Notes: generated by a model from the letters alone, not told the origin. 51,761 bases of DNA from an uncultured Lachnospiraceae bacterium (GCA_930989745.1 CAKNMY010000006.1:1-51761); one strand, 5' to 3'. Positions 15,663 through 23,915 are shown, counted from the stretch's first letter. Program-made: numbers and translations.

Positions 15663-16520
15663 CTATCTGTCTATTAGATCTGGATTCAAAATCAACTGAT
15701 AGTTCCCGGTAAAAGAACCGTTTCCCATTGACAGCGCGATCACGGGATCGCAGACAACGCTGTCCGTATCTTCTCTCTTCACACAGAGATAGTCCAAAGT
15801 AAATACCGGGAGAATTCCCGACTGCCCCACGCTCTGAAAGGGTACAAAGTGCAGGTGTCTGGAAATCCAGGGGGAATCTTCCCCGAGTTTTCCCGTACTT
15901 TGAAATTCTGAGAGTTCTCTTAACATTTCTTCTGAAAAAAGCTCTCTCACTACGCTGCTGTCCGCCACGGAAACCGGTTTCCCCGAAGCTGTGTCCCAAA
16001 GGCTGTTGCCCGTGTCGTACAGTCCTTTTACCTTTCTGCATTTTCCATCCGCACATAATACTACTGTATAGATTATCTTTCGTCTCACGGAGAACAGTTT
16101 TTCGTATGCCAGGAATCCCGCCTGGATTACGAGATAGCCTGACGCCGCGATAAACCAGAAGGCGCGCGCCCCCGCCGGTCCCGCCCAAAAAAGCAGTACC
16201 TGAAAAACCCCTCCGCTGATCACTGCGCAGAAGTACAAAAGACATACGTCTTTGACCAGTGCCCGAACCCCTCTGACTCTGCATCCAAACCTTACCATGC
16301 ATGTATTCGTTATTATCTGTACCAGGAGTGTACGAAGCAGTACGGACGATGACGGCAGAAGAAACATCAGGCAGCTTCCCGCCGCTCCGATCGCGGCTCC
16401 TCCCGCGCACCGCAGACGTGTGGCAGAACATCCGCGGATTCTGTTTATCATACGGAGAAGCACATAGTCCATGACCAGATTCCGGAGAAACCATTCGTCC
16501 AGATACACCGCATAGTACAC
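15663..16520 (-). CDS. spoIIGA: Sigma-E processing peptidase SpoIIGA
   Basis: 285-aa membrane-anchored aspartic protease that cleaves pro-SigE after a signal from the forespore. Seen: five hydrophobic segments in the N-terminal half (residues ~4-140), then a soluble domain with the catalytic motif GLYDTGNSLWD (Asp169) and GKPVSV, as in Bacillus SpoIIGA. The start codon is GTG at 16520, with GGGGG about 8 nt upstream. sigE follows after 12 bp. Transcription should come from the Spo0A-type promoter at 16572-16637. Confidence 0.93.
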   Translation of the reverse strand: MYYAVYLDEWFLRNLVMDYVLLRMINRIRGCSATRLRCAGGAAIGAAGSCLMFLLPSSSVLLRTLLVQIITNTCMVRFGCRVRGVRALVKDVCLLYFCAVISGGVFQVLLFWAGPAGARAFWFIAASGYLVIQAGFLAYEKLFSVRRKIIYTVVLCADGKCRKVKGLYDTGNSLWDTASGKPVSVADSSVVRELFSEEMLRELSEFQSTGKLGEDSPWISRHLHFVPFQSVGQSGILPVFTLDYLCVKREDTDSVVCDPVIALSMGNGSFTGNYQLILNPDLIDR

Positions 16521-16571
16521 AAAACACCCCCTGTCACTTTGAATACCTGCTCACTGGAATAAGCAAGTATC

Positions 16572-16637
16572 ATTATAGGTGAAAGGGGGTGTTTTCTTTG
16601 TCAAAAACAGGATGTCGTTTTCTGGGTGTTTTCGACA
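16572..16637 (-). promoter_or_regulatory. spoIIG-type promoter with Spo0A boxes
   Basis: On the minus strand TTGACA (16599-16604) and TATAAT (16572-16577) are separated by 21 bp, unusually long for sigma-A. The Bacillus spoIIG and spoIIE promoters have 22- and 21-bp spacers and depend on Spo0A. A perfect 0A box TGTCGAA lies at 16631-16637 (minus strand), 26 bp upstream of the -35; the -35 itself overlaps a weak box (TGACAAA), and TGTCGTT lies between on the other strand. Confidence 0.75.
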
Positions 16638-16661
16638 GCGCTCCTCAGTTATGTCTACCTG

Positions 16662-17429
16662 TTATGGTCTGCCGCCAAATTCATGCAATTTTTCCAGCAT
16701 TTCCCGCAATTCTGCAATCGGAATTTGTCCCGGCGCCGAAGCTTCTCCCACTGCGCCGAAGGTCACAGCGCTTCCAAACTGTTCGCCCGCAATTCTCGAA
16801 AGCGCGCCGCAGCCTCCCATCGACATGGTGATCAGCGGATGCTCCGTCCTGCGGGACGCATATTCCGTCACATAGAGCAGCTTCAGCAGGTCCTGGGTAC
16901 TCTGCGGCATGACCGCAAGCTTCAGGATATCTGCCCCTGAAAGCTCCATCTCTCCGAGAATGGAGAGCATCTCCTCCACCTGCGGCGTTCCCTCAAAGTG
17001 ATGGTTGGAAGCTATCACGCAGATGCCTTCTGACTGAAGCCGGCCGATCAGGCCGCTCTCTTTGATTCCCTCCATTTTGAGTTCCACGTCCGTCAGGTCC
17101 GGGTGAGCCTTTGCCGCCGCCGTCAGAAGGTTGACATAATTTTTTGTGGAAATCTGTCGATTTCCACCCTCCCGCGCTGTGCGGAATGTAAAAATCAGGG
17201 GGATTTCCCCCAGGCGTTCTTTTACCATCTCCATGGTCTCGCTGACTGCAGTCTCCTCCATGCACTCCTCAAAAAAGTCCGCGCGCCATTCCAGCAGATC
17301 CGGCTTCTGAGCGACAGCCGCCTCTGTCTGCGTCAGGATCTCCTCCCTCGTTCTTCCGATGACAGATACGCAGATCTTCGGGATTCCCTCCCCGATCGTG
17401 ACATTTTTTATCTGTATGGTCTTCTTCAT
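16662..17429 (-). CDS. aroD: 3-dehydroquinate dehydratase, type I
   Basis: 255-aa cytosolic enzyme converting 3-dehydroquinate to 3-dehydroshikimate in the shikimate pathway. Seen: LLEWRADFFE near the N-terminus, the catalytic His in SNHHFEGTP and the Schiff-base Lys in ADILKLAVMP, then ITMSMGGCGALSR and FGAVGEASAPGQIP, all type I hallmarks. The ATG at 17429 has AAAGGATG upstream; longer in-frame starts back to 17510 run through the shared promoter region and are unlikely. It diverges from aroE, the next pathway step, with 80 bp between the two starts. Confidence 0.95.
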   Translation of the reverse strand: MKKTIQIKNVTIGEGIPKICVSVIGRTREEILTQTEAAVAQKPDLLEWRADFFEECMEETAVSETMEMVKERLGEIPLIFTFRTAREGGNRQISTKNYVNLLTAAAKAHPDLTDVELKMEGIKESGLIGRLQSEGICVIASNHHFEGTPQVEEMLSILGEMELSGADILKLAVMPQSTQDLLKLLYVTEYASRRTEHPLITMSMGGCGALSRIAGEQFGSAVTFGAVGEASAPGQIPIAELREMLEKLHEFGGRP

Positions 17430-17448
17430 GTTCCCGCATCCTTTCTCA

Positions 17449-17477
17449 TTGCTTTTCCTTTTTATAAATGATACACT
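17449..17477 (+). promoter_or_regulatory. Promoter of aroE
   Basis: TTGCTT (17449-17454), a 17-bp spacer and TACACT (17472-17477) in the 80-bp aroD/aroE divergent region. The aroE ribosome site AAAGGAG follows. Confidence 0.5.
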
Positions 17478-17509
17478 AAATAAATAAAGCAGTAAAGGAG
17501 TTTTCATCA

Positions 17510-18379
17510 ATGGAACACATACAGATTACAGGGCGCACGCAGCTTACCGCACTTCTCGGAAGCCCGGTCGCGCACAGCATCTCTCCCCTCATGCACAATG
17601 AGGCTTTTTCTCAGCTTGGACTGGACTATGTCTATCTCTGTTTTGACGTGAAGGAGGACGCTCTTGAGACAGCGGTGAACGGCCTGAAGGCTGCCGGCAT
17701 CCGCGGCTTTAATCTGACGATGCCGAATAAGAACCGGATGGCGCAGCTTGCGGACCGGCTCTCCCCGGCGGCGCGCCTTCTGGGGGCCGTCAACACCGTG
17801 GTAAATGAAAACGGCGTACTTACGGGATATAACACCGACGGGATCGGATATATGCGGTCGGTGCAGGACGCTGGATATGATATCATCGGGAAAACCATCA
17901 CCATTATGGGCGCGGGCGGCGCCGCGTCCGCGATCTGCGCGCAGGCAGCGCTGGACGGCGTCAGAAAGATCCATCTCTTCGCGCGTCCCACGAGCCGTTT
18001 CTGGGATCGCACCGTACAGCTTGCGGATACCATCACTCGCACGACCTCCTGCCAGGCGCTGCTCCACGAACACCAGGATCAGGCGGCGCTGAAAGACGCT
18101 CTGTCGGAGAGCGCGCTTCTCGTAAACGCGACTTCGGTGGGAATGGCTCCCAACACAGAGGGAACCATTCTCCCCGACACCTCTCTGCTTCACCCGGATC
18201 TGATCGTCTCCGATATCATCTATAATCCACGGGAGACACGGCTGCTCGCTGAGGCCAAGGCCGCGGGATGCCGGACGTTCAACGGCATGTATATGCTTCT
18301 CTATCAGGGCGCCGAGGCATTCCGTCTCTGGACTGGCCGGGAAATGCCGGTGGACGTGATCAAAACAAAATACTTTTAA
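17510..18379 (+). CDS. aroE: Shikimate dehydrogenase
   Basis: 289-aa NADP(H)- or NAD(H)-dependent reductase of 3-dehydroshikimate. Seen: LGSPVAHSISPLMHNEAF (shikimate binding), NLTMPNKN with the catalytic Lys, NTDGIGY with the catalytic Asp, the dinucleotide motif GAGGAASAI (residues ~136-144) and NATSVGM. The TMPNK form differs from the common TVPHK and is seen in part of the AroE/YdiB family, so quinate may also be used. AAAGGAG lies 9 nt before the ATG. Adjacent divergent aroD supports the shikimate role. Confidence 0.93.
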   Translation: MEHIQITGRTQLTALLGSPVAHSISPLMHNEAFSQLGLDYVYLCFDVKEDALETAVNGLKAAGIRGFNLTMPNKNRMAQLADRLSPAARLLGAVNTVVNENGVLTGYNTDGIGYMRSVQDAGYDIIGKTITIMGAGGAASAICAQAALDGVRKIHLFARPTSRFWDRTVQLADTITRTTSCQALLHEHQDQAALKDALSESALLVNATSVGMAPNTEGTILPDTSLLHPDLIVSDIIYNPRETRLLAEAKAAGCRTFNGMYMLLYQGAEAFRLWTGREMPVDVIKTKYF

Positions 18380-18393
18380 CGACTGTATGCATT

Positions 18394-18423
18394 GACGGGA
18401 GCCCAGTTTACTGTGCTCCCGTC
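18394..18423. terminator. Stem-loop between aroE and the AraC-type gene
   Basis: A 9-bp inverted repeat (gacgggagc/gctcccgtc) with an inner cag/ctg pair lies between the two convergent genes; the AraC-type stop codon is in the loop. There is no clear U-tract. Confidence 0.5.
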
Positions 18424-19268
18424 TGATCTTTGAGGTATTTTATCGCCAGTTCCCGCAGCTCCTCGGTCATGACATTTTTTCCAATCCGCGCATTTACGGC
18501 GTCAAGAAGCGGCATCGTCTCCTCTGCCTTTTTCTTCCAGATATCTGCCTTCATATACTCGATGGTGCGCATGTTGTGAAGGCGCTCCGCTGTCCTGACA
18601 AGCAGCGCCTCATCCGACAGGCTTTTCGGATCAGCTGCTGGAAGTTCTTCCACAATGCGGCGGACTTTTGGCGGCAGCTGCCCCGGCAGGTTCTCTGTAT
18701 GCGTTCCCTTTTTATACCAGTCGCAGAAGAGCCCCGCCAGAACTACCGGTTCCTCCGCCTCTGTTTCCGTAAGAAGAAGCGCCGTACTCAGCGGATGTGT
18801 AATATATTCCTGCCCGGAATATCTTCTCTGCCCGCTGTATATTTGACACGCCAGTGTATAGCAGAGCTCCAGCTGCCCGGTACATTTCTCAGATAACTGT
18901 CTGTAAAGTTCCTCCTTTGTCATTGTCTCGTTCTGTTCCATACGCATTTCTCCCGCTATTTCTTTTTTCATTTTCAGGAGGCTCGGATGGTATCCCATTT
19001 CACGCCGGAAAATTGCGGAAAAGCTGCTGTGGCTGGCAAAACCGTAATCCAGAGCTGTCTCCAGAATGCTTCTGCCTCTGAGAATTTCTTCCGACGCGCC
19101 GGCCAGCCTCCGCCTGAGCACATATTTCATCACAGGCACTCCCTGCATTTCCCGGAACTTCCGGCTGAAATGATATCGGGAATAGCCGGCTGCCGCCGCG
19201 ATTTGTTCCAATGTCAGGTCTTCTTTCAGATGTTTCTCAATATAGCTTAGAATCTCCTGCTCGTTCAT
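18408..19268 (-). CDS. AraC-type regulator fused to a SpoT/RelA-like HD domain
   Basis: 286-aa protein with two recognisable parts. Residues 1-100 are an AraC/XylS double HTH (LEQIAAAAGYSRYHFSRKFRE and SILETALDYGFASHSSFSAIFRREMGYHP). Residues ~120-280 resemble the HD hydrolase domain of RelA/SpoT/Mesh1: AxxxYSGQRRYSGQEYITHPL, AGLFCDWY where SpoT has LLHDxxED, then RTAERLHNMRT and a C-terminal ARIG-ELRELAIKYL. One metal His (158) is kept, His-Asp has become Cys182-Asp183, and the last Asp is Glu228, so hydrolysis is doubtful; binding of (p)ppGpp or another ligand is possible. The ATG at 19268 has GAGAGGAGG upstream. The target genes are unknown. Confidence 0.8.
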   Translation of the reverse strand: MNEQEILSYIEKHLKEDLTLEQIAAAAGYSRYHFSRKFREMQGVPVMKYVLRRRLAGASEEILRGRSILETALDYGFASHSSFSAIFRREMGYHPSLLKMKKEIAGEMRMEQNETMTKEELYRQLSEKCTGQLELCYTLACQIYSGQRRYSGQEYITHPLSTALLLTETEAEEPVVLAGLFCDWYKKGTHTENLPGQLPPKVRRIVEELPAADPKSLSDEALLVRTAERLHNMRTIEYMKADIWKKKAEETMPLLDAVNARIGKNVMTEELRELAIKYLKDQTGAQ

Positions 19269-19379
19269 GGGTATTTTCCTCCTCTCCTTTATGGAAAGTA
19301 TATCGCAAAACAATGGAATTTTCTTTTATGCCGTTGCTTTTTCAAAAACCCTGCAGCGCAGATCCCCCACCATGCCAAA

Positions 19380-19407
19380 ACGGCGGTGCGTTATTCGCAT
19401 CCGCCGT
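19380..19407 (-). terminator. Terminator embedded in the acetyltransferase 3' end
   Basis: On the minus strand acggcgg and tgcg pair with cgca and ccgccgt around an aataa loop, with one bulge, followed by TTTT. The stop codon of the acetyltransferase lies in the loop. Confidence 0.65.
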
Positions 19408-19939
19408 CCTCTGATAAAAATTCTTCCGGAATATCCTTTGTGACAACACTGCCTGCTCCGATCACGGTGTTGTCTCCGATCGTGACTCCGGGCAGTACGA
19501 CTACACCCGCGCCCAGCCAGCAGTTTCTTCCGATATGTACCGGAGCATTGTACTGGTATGCCTTCTCGCGAAGTTCGGGCAGAATCGGATGACCGGCAGT
19601 CGCGATCGTTACGTTCGGCCCGATCATCGTATAATCGCCCACATAGATGTGCGTATCATTCACCAGCGTCAGGTTGAAATTTGCATACACACCCTTTCCC
19701 AGATGAACGTGGTGACCGCCCCAGTTGGCGCGCAGCGGCGGCTCAATATAACAGCCCTCCCCCGCCTCTGCCATCATCTCCTGAAGGAGCGCCTTGCGGC
19801 GCTCCCCCTCGGACGGGCGCGTCTCGTTGTAATCATACATCTTTTCCATACACTGCTTCTGCTCGCTTATCAGCCCCTCATCATTTGGAAAATAGATTTG
19901 ACCGCTGTGCATCTGATCTTTAATTTTCTCCAGACTCAT
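19391..19939 (-). CDS. Sugar O-acetyltransferase (maltose/galactoside type), short C-terminus
   Basis: 182-aa left-handed beta-helix (hexapeptide) acetyltransferase of the Maa/LacA/NodL family that moves acetyl from acetyl-CoA to a sugar hydroxyl. Seen: CMEKMYDYNETRPSE, the N-terminal MAT segment, YIEPPLRANWGGHHVHLGK, the catalytic-His region TAGHPILPELR, and hexapeptides IGRNCWLGAGVVVLPGVTIGDNTVIGAGSVVTKDIP. Relatives continue with a GNPxRV segment; here the protein ends in EEFLSEDGGCE, coded by the terminator arm. It may be a truncated but still folded enzyme. It lies 30 bp downstream of the lipoprotein gene on the same strand. Confidence 0.88.
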   Translation of the reverse strand: MSLEKIKDQMHSGQIYFPNDEGLISEQKQCMEKMYDYNETRPSEGERRKALLQEMMAEAGEGCYIEPPLRANWGGHHVHLGKGVYANFNLTLVNDTHIYVGDYTMIGPNVTIATAGHPILPELREKAYQYNAPVHIGRNCWLGAGVVVLPGVTIGDNTVIGAGSVVTKDIPEEFLSEDGGCE

Positions 19940-19969
19940 TGCTCGTCATCTCCTGTATTCTGTTTGCTG

Positions 19970-20857
19970 TTATTCCTTGTTGGTGACCTCAAATCCATAT
20001 GTCACGTCTCCCTCAGGCCAGTTCGCCGTTACCTGATAAATATATCCGGGCTGCACAGTGATCGTCGGGCCCTCTTCTCCTTCTTCCACAGAAACGCTCT
20101 CTCCCTGCGGCATCTCCGCCAGAGCCTGTCCGCGGGCTGACGTCTCCCAACGCATTGCCTGTATTTCATCCGGCTGATATTCAAAAAGCAGCGTCATCGG
20201 CGTCTCTGCATCGACCGGATGCTGTATCAGATCCTGCTTCTGCAGAACATGCTCCGCATCTGCTGCAACCGCGTTCGTCTCTCCGTTCTCATCCGTGTAT
20301 TCCCAGGTATAGCCAAACTGGTCGCAGACAGCTGATATGATCGCGTCTGTCCTTCGATAGCTCACAGACATCTCCGGCGGCTGAGAACGATCAGGATCCG
20401 GACAGAACTGCTCCAGCATTTCCTGATATCGATCTTTATATTCCTGATTTTGCTGCTCCACACGTACGAGCTTTGTGATGCCCGGATACTGTCCGGGATA
20501 CGAATTCAGCATAACTCCGTTTCCGTATACCTCCAGCACATCTCCGCTGTTCAGCTCGTTGGCCGTAATTGCGTTTCCGTCCTCATCCATGATTTCTTCA
20601 GGTATTGTTCCGGTAAATGGGTTATCATTCTGAATGCTGACGAACAGCTCACCATTATCGTTTTTCAGATAAACTGCCTGGATCGGCTCCTGCGCCTCCT
20701 GGCCATCTGTCATCTCTGATGTTGCTCCGGAATCTCCCCCTTTCTCCTCTGTTGTCTGCGCCGTCTGACCTGACGCATCCTGAGGCTGCCCGCTGCTTCC
20801 GCATCCGCCCAGCAGCATTGCCGCAGCCAGCGCCAGAATCACTGTCTTTCTCTTCAT
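19970..20857 (-). CDS. Predicted lipoprotein of unknown function
   Basis: 295-aa exported lipoprotein. Seen: a signal peptide with lipobox LLGGC (Cys ~19), a Gly/Ser/Glu-rich linker (~20-55), a domain with ITANELNSGDVLEVYGNG and SYPGQYPGITKLVRVE (residues ~60-135) reminiscent of small beta-barrel (OB-like) lipoprotein domains, and a C-terminal beta-rich part ending in YIYQVTANWPEGDVTYGFEVTN. I do not recognise a named family. The ATG at 20857 has GGAGG 8 nt upstream; an upstream in-frame ATG (20878) lacks a site. The sugar acetyltransferase follows, perhaps in the same operon. Confidence 0.75.
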   Translation of the reverse strand: MKRKTVILALAAAMLLGGCGSSGQPQDASGQTAQTTEEKGGDSGATSEMTDGQEAQEPIQAVYLKNDNGELFVSIQNDNPFTGTIPEEIMDEDGNAITANELNSGDVLEVYGNGVMLNSYPGQYPGITKLVRVEQQNQEYKDRYQEMLEQFCPDPDRSQPPEMSVSYRRTDAIISAVCDQFGYTWEYTDENGETNAVAADAEHVLQKQDLIQHPVDAETPMTLLFEYQPDEIQAMRWETSARGQALAEMPQGESVSVEEGEEGPTITVQPGYIYQVTANWPEGDVTYGFEVTNKE

Positions 20858-20941
20858 GGCGTCTACCTCCTTATACACTTATAGTATCTCCTGATGAACG
20901 CTCACCATTCTATAAAGGAAAGATTCTCTCATTAACAAAGC

Positions 20942-20971
20942 GAGGGCTGACGCTTTACGGCATCAGTCCTC
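20942..20971 (-). terminator. Terminator of trpB2
   Basis: A 12-bp stem with one mismatch (gaggactgatgc/gcgtcagccctc on the minus strand) and a 6-nt loop, followed by the weakly T-rich gctttgtt, 24 nt beyond the trpB2 stop. Confidence 0.6.
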
Positions 20972-20995
20972 TGCATAATGTTCTCAAAACGGATA

Positions 20996-22381
20996 TCAGA
21001 TCTCATTTCCCGGGAATTTGGGGATTCCGTCAAAGCCCGGCTTTAAATCTTCATCAGTAGGAATATAGTCCCTCATCTCTCCGTTATGGAATTTCTCGTA
21101 AGCCACCATGTCGAAGTAACCCGTTCCGGTCAGTCCAAAGACAATCGTCTTCTCCTCGCCCGTCTCTTTGCACTTGAGCGCTTCATCGATCGCCACACGA
21201 ATCGCATGGCTGCTCTCCGGAGCGGGAAGAATTCCCTCGACTCTCGCAAATTCTTCAGCTGCCTGGAAGACTGATGTCTGCTCCACACTGCGCGCTTCCA
21301 TATATCCGTCATGATAGAGCTGAGACAGGATAGAACTCATGCCGTGATATCTCAATCCTCCCGCATGGTTGGCAGACGGGATAAATCCGCTGCCCAGCGT
21401 ATACATCTTCGCCAGCGGGCACACCTTTCCGGTGTCACAGAAATCATAGACATATCTGCCTCGGGTCAGGCTCGGGCAGGATGCCGGTTCCACAGCAATA
21501 AACTTGTAATTCTTCTCGCCTCTTAACACCTCTCCCATAAACGGGGAAATCAGGCCGCCCAGGTTTGATCCGCCGCCCGCGCAGCCGATAATCATATCCG
21601 GCACAATGTCGTATTTATCCAGCGCCGCTTTCGTCTCCAGGCCGATGATCGTCTGATGCAGAAGTACCTGAGAGAGCACACTTCCCAGCACATAGCGGTA
21701 TCCCTCCTGGGCCTGCGCAGCCTCCACTGCCTCGGAGATCGCGCAGCCGAGGCTTCCTGAAGTGCCGGGATGCTCCTGTAAAATCCTTCTTCCGACTTCC
21801 GTGGTTTCTGAAGGAGACGGGGTTACCTTCGCGCCATAGGTTCTCATCACCTCGCGTCGGAAAGGCTTCTGCTCATATGAAACCTTTACCATGTATACCT
21901 GGCAGTCAAGTCCAAAATAGGAACATGCCATGGAAAGCGCGGTTCCCCACTGTCCGGCACCGGTCTCAGTGGTGACTCCCTTTAACCCCTGCTGCTTCGC
22001 GTAATATGCCTGAGCGATCGCGGAGTTCAGCTTATGGCTTCCGCTTGTATTATTACCCTCGAATTTGTAATAGATCTTTGCCGGTGTCTGAAGCTTTTCC
22101 TCCAGGCAATATGCCCTTACCAGAGGTGACGGACGGTACATTTTATAAAACTTCTGAATCTCGTCAGGAATATCGATGTATGCGTCCGTATCGTTGAGCT
22201 CCTGTCTCACCAGCTCATCGCAGAATACGCTGCGCAGCTCTTCAAAAGTCATGGGCTGCAGTGTCGCCGGATTCAACAGCGGAGCCGGCTTATTCTTCAT
22301 GTCTGCGCGCACGTTGTACCACTGCCTGGGCATCTCGCTCTCTTCCAGATAAATCTTATAGGGGATCTCTTTGTTCGGCAT
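20996..22381 (-). CDS. trpB2: Tryptophan synthase beta-like protein TrpB2
   Basis: 461-aa PLP enzyme of the TrpB2 group, longer than classical TrpB (~400 aa). It can join indole and serine to tryptophan without TrpA, as shown for other TrpB2 proteins. Seen: RPSPLVRA, GNNTSGSHKLNSA with the PLP Lys, ETGAGQWGTALSMA, the phosphate-binding CAGGGSNLGG, and HAGGLRYHGMS, which is typical of TrpB2. No trpA or other trp gene is nearby, so it may serve indole salvage. AAGGAGG lies before the ATG. The terminator of ftsZ lies directly upstream, so it is probably transcribed separately. Confidence 0.92.
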   Translation of the reverse strand: MPNKEIPYKIYLEESEMPRQWYNVRADMKNKPAPLLNPATLQPMTFEELRSVFCDELVRQELNDTDAYIDIPDEIQKFYKMYRPSPLVRAYCLEEKLQTPAKIYYKFEGNNTSGSHKLNSAIAQAYYAKQQGLKGVTTETGAGQWGTALSMACSYFGLDCQVYMVKVSYEQKPFRREVMRTYGAKVTPSPSETTEVGRRILQEHPGTSGSLGCAISEAVEAAQAQEGYRYVLGSVLSQVLLHQTIIGLETKAALDKYDIVPDMIIGCAGGGSNLGGLISPFMGEVLRGEKNYKFIAVEPASCPSLTRGRYVYDFCDTGKVCPLAKMYTLGSGFIPSANHAGGLRYHGMSSILSQLYHDGYMEARSVEQTSVFQAAEEFARVEGILPAPESSHAIRVAIDEALKCKETGEEKTIVFGLTGTGYFDMVAYEKFHNGEMRDYIPTDEDLKPGFDGIPKFPGNEI

Positions 22382-22396
22382 TTCTTTTCCTCCTTA

Positions 22397-22472
22397 ATAA
22401 AAATGAAGCCGCGAAACAGCGCCTTCCCCGCCTGCCTTTCGGCAGCCGGGATACGCCGTACCGCAACTTCAT
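22397..22472 (-). terminator. Rho-independent terminator of ftsZ
   Basis: On the minus strand ATGAAGTTGCG pairs with CGCGGCTTCAT (11 bp, two G-U pairs) around a loop with its own inner ggcagg-like hairpin, followed by TTTTTATT. It ends 16 nt before the trpB2 start, so any trpB2 expression from the ftsZ promoter must read through it. Confidence 0.75.
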
Positions 22473-22497
22473 CTGATTTCCTGCGCGTCCGTTCTTC

Positions 22498-23637
22498 TTA
22501 TCTGCGTTTTAAGAAGTCCGGAATCTGAATATCTTTTTTCGGAATCGTACTTGTGATCGGTGTCTGTGTCTGCGTCGGCATCTGTAAATTAGGCATCTGC
22601 AGCGTAGGAGCTGTAAAAGCCGGCTTTGCTTTCTCAACCGCCTTCGCAGTCTTCTTCGCCTCGCTCACGCTTGCCTCCTTCGCGGTAGCGTCGTTGAGTC
22701 CAGTCGCGATTACCGTGATACGGCAGGTATCCGTTGCGCTGTCGTCATACATAGCACCGAAAATAATATTTGCGTCTTCGCCTGTGAGATTCTGAACATA
22801 GCTTGCCGCGTCGTTCGCATCCATAAGGGAAATATCTCCGGAAATATTGATAATAACATGGGTCGCGCCCTGAATCGTAGTCTCCAGAAGAGGACTGGCC
22901 ACTGCCTGCTGTACCGCCTCAAGCGCTTTGTCATCGCCCTTCGCCTCGCCGATACCGATATGAGCAATTCCCTTGTCGGTCATTACGGTCTGAACGTCCG
23001 CAAAGTCAAGGTTGATCAGAGCCGGCATATTGATCAGGTCTGTGATTCCCTGTACCGCCTGCTGCAGCACCTCGTCAGCCTTTCTGAGTGCCTCCGGCAT
23101 CGTCGTCCTGCGGTCTACGATCTCCAGCAGCTTATCATTCGGGATCACGATCAGCGTATCCACGTTATCTTTGAGCTTGTCAATTCCTGCAAGCGCATTG
23201 CTCATTCGGGTTCTCGCCTCAAAGCGGAACGGCTTTGTCACAACACCAACGGTGAGGATTCCCATCTCCTTGGCAATCCCTGCGACTACCGGAGCCGCGC
23301 CTGTTCCTGTTCCGCCGCCCATACCGCAGGTCACGAACACCATATCCGCTCCCTCTACGAGCTGCTTGATTTCCTCTGCGCTCTCCTCTGCCGCCTTCTC
23401 GCCGATTTCCGGCTTTGCTCCTGCCCCGAGTCCCTTGGTCAGCTTCTCGCCGATCTGAAGGACTGTCGGCGCCTTACACAGTGTCAGTGCCTGCTTATCA
23501 GTATTCACACCGACGAACTCCACGCCGCCGATCGTCTCGTCCACCATTCTATTTACAGCGTTATTTCCTGCACCGCCTACTCCTATGACGATAATCTTTG
23601 CAGAAGATTCCGCCTCGTTTGTCATAATTTCTAACAA
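22498..23637 (-). CDS. ftsZ: Cell division protein FtsZ
   Basis: 379-aa tubulin-like GTPase that forms the division ring. Seen: [15 protein letters not shown], the tubulin signature [10 protein letters not shown] (residues ~107-116), the [11 protein letters not shown] segment (synergy loop region) and the conserved C-terminal tail IPDFLKRR that binds FtsA/SepF-type partners. The start is TTG at 23637, with AGGAGG 7 nt upstream; the next ATG is 12 nt further and too far from the ribosome site, and family members also begin MLEI. The promoter is at 23733-23761. Unlike the usual order, spoIIGA does not follow directly: about 6 kb of other genes intervene. Confidence 0.97.
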   Translation of the reverse strand: MLEIMTNEAESSAKIIVIGVGGAGNNAVNRMVDETIGGVEFVGVNTDKQALTLCKAPTVLQIGEKLTKGLGAGAKPEIGEKAAEESAEEIKQLVEGADMVFVTCGMGGGTGTGAAPVVAGIAKEMGILTVGVVTKPFRFEARTRMSNALAGIDKLKDNVDTLIVIPNDKLLEIVDRRTTMPEALRKADEVLQQAVQGITDLINMPALINLDFADVQTVMTDKGIAHIGIGEAKGDDKALEAVQQAVASPLLETTIQGATHVIINISGDISLMDANDAASYVQNLTGEDANIIFGAMYDDSATDTCRITVIATGLNDATAKEASVSEAKKTAKAVEKAKPAFTAPTLQMPNLQMPTQTQTPITSTIPKKDIQIPDFLKRR

Positions 23638-23732
23638 AGTACTTCCTCCTTTTAGCTTGCGCCTATTATTTATTCCCCTGTGGGTACCTCAGTAATTTTT
23701 CTCTCACTCATTGATAAGTTGCATATAGATAT

Positions 23733-23761
23733 ATCATATATTTTTTTTGAAGAATTCGCAA
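23733..23761 (-). promoter_or_regulatory. Sigma-A promoter of ftsZ
   Basis: On the minus strand TTGCGA (23756-23761), a 17-bp A-rich spacer and TATGAT (23733-23738), about 95 nt before the ftsZ start. It lies in a 278-bp AT-rich gap between ftsQ and ftsZ that has no coding potential. A perfect 14-bp palindrome, gcggaatattccgc, lies at 23841-23854 upstream of the promoter. Confidence 0.6.
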
Positions 23762-23915
23762 CCACTTTTTTTCAAATTTCATACTTTTTTAAGCAGATAA
23801 AGTGCCGCATTTTTCAATTATTTTCCATATCATCCGCGCCGCGGAATATTCCGCAGTGTTTCCGGGCGTTCTGTCGCGGTACGATATAACCGCAAAGCAC
23901 CTGGTACAAAGGTTT

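Noticed and set aside
15544..16527. Open frame of 327 codons on the minus strand over spoIIGA
   Set aside because: Same strand but another frame across spoIIGA and the start of sigE; Arg/Gly-rich product with no domain. SpoIIGA motifs fix the right frame.
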